The notes below the pieces were generated by a model that was given only the letters and a program-made list of their open reading frames with translations, did not search any database and was not told where the DNA came from. Position numbers and translations under genes: made by a program. A DNA stretch of 36,537 bases from Deltaproteobacteria bacterium (GTDB lineage: Bacteria; Desulfobacterota; Desulfuromonadia; Geobacterales; Pseudopelobacteraceae): the NCBI GenBank assembly GCA_019162745.1, contig JAFLLC010000140.1, positions 1 to 36,537 of the forward strand, in the 5' to 3' direction. Shown one piece after another: positions 32,993-36,537 of the stretch (position 1 is the stretch's first letter; the number at the start of each line of letters is the position of its first letter).

Positions 32993-33732
32993 TTTTTGAC
33001 ATTCTGACTCTGTTTCCCGGGATGTTTTCCGGGCCTTTTGATGAAAGTATTATCAAGCGGGCCAAAGACAAACAGCTCATTGACATTTCGCTCCACAACA
33101 TCCGCGACTGGGCAACGGATCGCCATCAGACGGCAGATGACGCCCCCTACGGCGGCGGTGCGGGAATGGTCATTAAAGCCGGCCCTCTGGCAGCATGTAT
33201 TGAGTCGGTGAAGGGACAGCACCCGACATCAACGATTGTACTCACATCTCCCCAGGGAAGGCCGCTTACCCATAGCGTAGCCATGGAACTTGCAGAACGG
33301 CCCGGATTGATTATTGTTTGCGGCCGTTATGAGGGTATCGACGAGAGAATCCGCTCTATTTACGCTGAAGACGATATTTCACTTGGTGATTTTGTCCTCT
33401 CGGGCGGAGAGATTGCTGCTATGGCAATTGTCGACTCCGTAACCAGATTGATTCCCGGGGCGCTTGGCAGTAACGAATCAGCTGATTCCGACTCTTTTGG
33501 TGACGGCTTGCTGGAGTATCCACACTATACTCGTCCACCTGAATTTAAGGGTCTGACTGTTCCTGATGCATTACTTTCGGGAAATCATGAGCTGATCAGA
33601 AAATGGCGCCGCAAGGAATCGTTGCGTAAGACCAGGTCACTGCGACCGGATTTGCTCGCAAATGCCACAATGACACGGGAAGACCGGAAGATGTTGATGG
33701 AGATTGAGCGGGAGGAAGCCAATGATATGTAA
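32989..33732 (+). CDS. trmD: tRNA (guanine37-N1)-methyltransferase TrmD
   Basis: TrmD methylates G37 next to the anticodon, keeping the reading frame. The 247-residue SPOUT protein has the trefoil-knot SAM motifs [24 protein letters not shown] and GDFVLSGGE, and the interdomain EYPHYTRP stretch. It overlaps rimM by 4 nt and the next methyltransferase gene by 11 nt. Confidence 0.97.
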   Translation: MIFDILTLFPGMFSGPFDESIIKRAKDKQLIDISLHNIRDWATDRHQTADDAPYGGGAGMVIKAGPLAACIESVKGQHPTSTIVLTSPQGRPLTHSVAMELAERPGLIIVCGRYEGIDERIRSIYAEDDISLGDFVLSGGEIAAMAIVDSVTRLIPGALGSNESADSDSFGDGLLEYPHYTRPPEFKGLTVPDALLSGNHELIRKWRRKESLRKTRSLRPDLLANATMTREDRKMLMEIEREEANDM

Positions 33733-34306
33733 CTCCTTGGCTCGTAACAACCTGGCTCTCGCCCTTGTTCATTATCCGGTTTACAATAAGCATCACGAGG
33801 TTGTAACCTCTGCTTTAACAAACCTTGACCAGCATGATATCGCCCGTTCATCAAAAACATTCGGGCTTGACCGATTTTATATTGTGACCCCTTCCGAGGA
33901 ACAGCGAAAGCTGGCCGAACGGATAAGCGGCCATTGGCAGCAGGGATGGGGAGCTGGTTATAATCCTGATCGTAAACAGGCACTCGATATTGTCCGGGTA
34001 ACCCCAACGATAGCAGCAGCAGTAACAGACTTTCAAAGCGGATTTAATAAACCGGTCAGAATTGCGGTTACCGGTGCAGCGCAACGCCCTGGATCGACCG
34101 CTTTGATTACATTCAGGAAACTCCTGCAGGAACCTGATCAGCCGTACCTGCTTTTGTTGGGTACCGGATGGGGATTGACGGAAGAATGTTTTTCAACAGC
34201 TGATCTTATACTTGAACCAATCGCAGGAAACGGAATATACAACCACCTCTCTGTTCGATCTGCAGCAGCAATAATGCTTGATCGGCTCAGAGGAATTGAA
34301 CGCTAA
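33722..34306 (+). CDS. SPOUT-like RNA methyltransferase (COG4752 type)
   Basis: A 194-residue SAM-dependent RNA methyltransferase of the knotted class. The body begins [20 protein letters not shown], and the SAM region appears as [15 protein letters not shown] with [20 protein letters not shown] towards the end. The RNA target is not known. GGAGG (within the trmD end) sets the start at 33722, which overlaps trmD. Its stable place between trmD and rplS suggests an rRNA or tRNA substrate. Confidence 0.88.
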   Translation: MICNSLARNNLALALVHYPVYNKHHEVVTSALTNLDQHDIARSSKTFGLDRFYIVTPSEEQRKLAERISGHWQQGWGAGYNPDRKQALDIVRVTPTIAAAVTDFQSGFNKPVRIAVTGAAQRPGSTALITFRKLLQEPDQPYLLLLGTGWGLTEECFSTADLILEPIAGNGIYNHLSVRSAAAIMLDRLRGIER

Positions 34307-34354
34307 GATACATAAACTCACAAACTGAGCATCATACTAGGAGGAAAGCACCCA

Positions 34355-34714
34355 ATGAACACCATCGATTTTCTGGAATTTGACCAAATGAAGAAAAATG
34401 TAATCCCTTTCAAGGTCGGGGATACTGTAAAAGTACATGTACGAATTGTCGAAGGTGACAAACAGCGTATCCAGGCGTATCAGGGCGTTTGTATTGCCCG
34501 CCAGAACGGTGGCGTGCGCGAGACGTTTACGGTACGTAAAATTTCTAATAATATCGGTGTTGAAAGAACATTCCCTCTCCACTCACCTAATGTTGAAAAC
34601 ATTGAAGTTATGGTTCGAGGTCATGTACGTCGTGCCAAACTCTACTACCTGCGTAAATTGCGCGGTAAAGCAGCCAGGATCCGCGAGAAAAAATACGTAC
34701 CGGTTGCCAAATAG
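34355..34714 (+). CDS. rplS: 50S ribosomal protein L19
   Basis: L19 sits at the 30S-50S interface. The 119-residue protein has [33 protein letters not shown]-like [13 protein letters not shown] and the end [22 protein letters not shown] precedes the ATG. It closes the ribosomal part of the operon and is followed by a strong terminator. Confidence 0.97.
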   Translation: MNTIDFLEFDQMKKNVIPFKVGDTVKVHVRIVEGDKQRIQAYQGVCIARQNGGVRETFTVRKISNNIGVERTFPLHSPNVENIEVMVRGHVRRAKLYYLRKLRGKAARIREKKYVPVAK

Positions 34715-34717
34715 TTC

Positions 34718-34751
34718 ACAAAAAAGCCCCGCTCATGCGGGGCTTTTTTGT
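34718..34751 (+). terminator. Terminator after rplS
   Basis: A stem with AAAAAAGCCCCGC/GCGGGGCTTTTTT arms and a 4-nt loop TCAT (34733-34736), the right arm itself being the T run. It is 4 nt from the stop codon and separates rplS from rnhB, at least partly. Confidence 0.9.
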
Positions 34752-34835
34752 ATGAGTACATCAGAAGAAGTTTCAGCTGTTCTGGCAGAAACGGCTTGAA
34801 TTTAAACACTTAATCTTTATAAGGCAGGACCGGTT

Positions 34836-35489
34836 ATGACAGATCAAGGCGAGCTGTTTTCTGCAGCACATATCGACACTCTGATGTTCGAAAAGAGAGC
34901 TTATAACAACGGCTATAGGTATGTGGCAGGAATTGATGAAGCAGGCAGAGGTCCGCTGGCTGGTCCTGTCATGGCTGCGGCAGTTATTCTGCCCACAGGT
35001 CTCTCCATAATCGGTGTTGACGATTCCAAGAAACTCACCCACGGCAAGCGGGAAAAACTGTTTGATATCATCATGGCGCAAGCGCTGTCTGTCGGTGTCG
35101 GCATCATTACACCATCAGAAATAGACCGGATCAACATTCTGCAAGCCACCCGCCGCGCCATGTTGGCTGCTGTACAACAGCTTTTCCCCCAACCGGACTA
35201 CCTGTTAATCGATGGAATCAGTACCATAGACAGCGCCGTCCCCCAGAAAACCATAATCAAGGGTGATTCCTTAAGCCTTTCTATAGCTGCCGCCTCAATT
35301 ATTGCCAAGGTAACCCGTGACAGGCTTATGATAGAAATGGATGCAAAATATCCCGGATACGGTTTAGCTGGGCACAAGGGGTATGGGAGCGCCGCTCACA
35401 TGGCAGCGATCAGGATACTCGGCCCGTCCCCCATTCATCGGCTGACTTTTGGTGGCGTGAAGGAGTATGTTGAATGTACCTCTTCCTGA
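34836..35489 (+). CDS. rnhB: Ribonuclease HII
   Basis: RNase HII removes RNA from RNA-DNA hybrids, including single ribonucleotides. The 217-residue protein has the DE-containing motif AGIDEAGRGPLAGP (about 32-45), DDSKKLTHGKRE, LLIDG and the late DSLSLSIAAASIIAKVTRDR region with the last acidic site. AGGA lies upstream of the ATG. The end overlaps the following metallophosphoesterase by 16 nt. Confidence 0.95.
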   Translation: MTDQGELFSAAHIDTLMFEKRAYNNGYRYVAGIDEAGRGPLAGPVMAAAVILPTGLSIIGVDDSKKLTHGKREKLFDIIMAQALSVGVGIITPSEIDRINILQATRRAMLAAVQQLFPQPDYLLIDGISTIDSAVPQKTIIKGDSLSLSIAAASIIAKVTRDRLMIEMDAKYPGYGLAGHKGYGSAAHMAAIRILGPSPIHRLTFGGVKEYVECTSS

Positions 35490-36537
35490 TAACATTCCTC
35501 ATTCTTTACGGCGGCATGCATCTTTATGCCTTCTTAAAACTGCGCCATGCTTTTCAACCACAGCCGCTTATAAGATGGCTACTTTTTTCCTGGATGAGCA
35601 TCATGACGGTCATCCCGCTTCTGGTGAGGGCAGCTGAACAGCTCCAGATGGAGAGATCTGCCCTTTTTTTCGCGTGGCCCGGCTATCTCTGGATGGGCTT
35701 CCTGTTCATCTTCTGCTCGATCCTGCTATTTTCAGATGTAGTACATTTCTTCTGTAAAGTCACAATCCGTTATGTTCCCCTACGGTTAGCGGAACATATT
35801 TCCTCAATTAACGCATGCAGATTTGCGCTTGTAGTGGCTCTCTGCACAAGCCTCTATGCTTTTATTGAAGCGGGGCGGATCCGCACCGAACATGTCGTTA
35901 TCACCTCATCCAAACTCCCTCCTTCCCTGTCAAGGGTCAGAATTGTCCAGATATCCGATATGCACATCGGTCTGCTGCTGCAAAAGAGTCGCCTTCAGCG
36001 TATTTTAGCAGTAGTCAGGGAGGCAAAACCTGATATTTTAGTATCAACTGGCGACTTGGTTGACGGCAAATTAAACCGCGATGACTCAATTTCCGGTCTA
36101 AATCCATTAGCAGCCTTGACAGCGGTTGTTCCGGCACCTTCAGGCAAGTTTGCCATCATCGGCAATCACGAAGTTTATGCAGGTCTTCCCCAGGCTGTTG
36201 CTTTCAGCCGTGCGGCCGGCTTTACAATGCTCCGCAATCAGTCAGTGCAGCTGACGAACGGCATAGCGATATCAGGCGTTGATGATCGTGCCGCAAACTC
36301 TGAATCACCTTCTGACGCAATCCGTTAAACCGTTCTTCTCAATTCAGTGTCACCCGGTTCGTTCCATCTGCTGCTGAAGCATCGACCCGAGGTCCTTGCG
36401 GAAAGTGACGGCCGCTTCGACCTTCAACTCTCCGGGCATGTTCATGGCGGCCAGATTTTCCCGTTTAATTTACTCGTCAGGCTCAGGTTCCCTATTCCGT
36501 GCGGAACAACAAAAACACCCGCTGGATCGATTATTTA
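35474..36537 (+). pseudogene. Membrane metallophosphoesterase interrupted by in-frame TAA; cut by window end
   Basis: The frame starts at 35474 (overlapping rnhB) with four membrane spans (residues about 1-130), then a calcineurin-like phosphoesterase domain: D162-M-H164, G-D194-LVD197, GNHE (230-233). A TAA stop at 36326-36328 (codon 285) cuts it, yet the same frame goes on without shift through FHLLLKHRPEV, the essential GHVH (321-324) and GGQIFPF to the window edge. Since no frame change is needed, a point nonsense mutation (or base error) is the simplest cause. Without GHVH the truncated product should lack activity. TAA excludes selenocysteine. Confidence 0.8.

Noticed and set aside
36326-36328. 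Frameshift or selenocysteine in the metallophosphoesterase
   Set aside because: The frame is the same on both sides, so no shift is needed, and the codon is TAA, not TGA.
1-36537. CRISPR arrays, rRNA genes or complete insertion sequences
   Set aside because: No regularly spaced repeats, rRNA-like segments or transposase genes were seen on reading.

Overview
The window reads as chromosomal DNA of a strictly anaerobic or microaerophilic Deltaproteobacterium of the Geobacter type (Desulfuromonadota). This is inferred from gene content and order: a class I iron-sulfur fumarase, rpsF-rpsR-DUF2232-rplI, ffh-rpsP-khpA-rimM-trmD-SPOUT methyltransferase-rplS-rnhB, a DUF3343 Se/S carrier-like protein and a selenocysteine-containing peroxiredoxin. 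No species can be named from the sequence alone.

Layout. 1-9 kb, mostly minus strand: yicC, class I fumarase, a zinc-ribbon protein, then ispG-proS-paaK in one tight run and a formate/nitrite-family channel. 9.0-9.9 kb: a single-gene unit on the plus strand encoding a peroxiredoxin whose peroxidatic residue is an in-frame UGA. A SECIS-like hairpin starts 11 nt after the UGA, and the gene has its own promoter candidate and terminator. 10.0-11.5 kb: an AT-rich 1.3 kb remnant of an element integrated in the 3' half of tRNA-Ala(GGC). The duplicated tRNA end lies at 10078-10123 and each tRNA end carries its own terminator. 11.5-12.2 kb has no intact gene. 12.2-18.2 kb: a secreted DUF4403 protein, an M3B oligoendopeptidase, a DUF2721 membrane protein, a convergent aminotransferase and a DUF2156 protein. 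18.3-20.6 kb: ribosomal operon rpsF-rpsR-DUF2232-rplI, with an unusually extended S18.

20.7-26.6 kb holds the most unusual system. An APH-like kinase/P-loop ATPase with a possible leaderless start is followed, through ATGA overlaps, by a small two-helix membrane protein and a 1082-residue fusion of sodium/solute symporter, STAC-like linker, GAF and PP2C (SpoIIE-type) phosphatase. A STAS anti-sigma antagonist and an RsbW-type HATPase follow. All three classes of partner-switching component are present, with the phosphatase built into a transporter; related symporter-sensor fusions usually end in a histidine kinase.

26.7-30.3 kb: a ferritin-like protein divergent from ettA, then dciA-like and small membrane genes, then DUF3343. 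30.4-36.5 kb: a translation and RNA-processing operon behind a strong sigma-70-type promoter, ending in ribonuclease HII and a membrane metallophosphoesterase interrupted by an in-frame TAA. Its last metal-binding motif lies beyond the stop, so it is called a pseudogene here.
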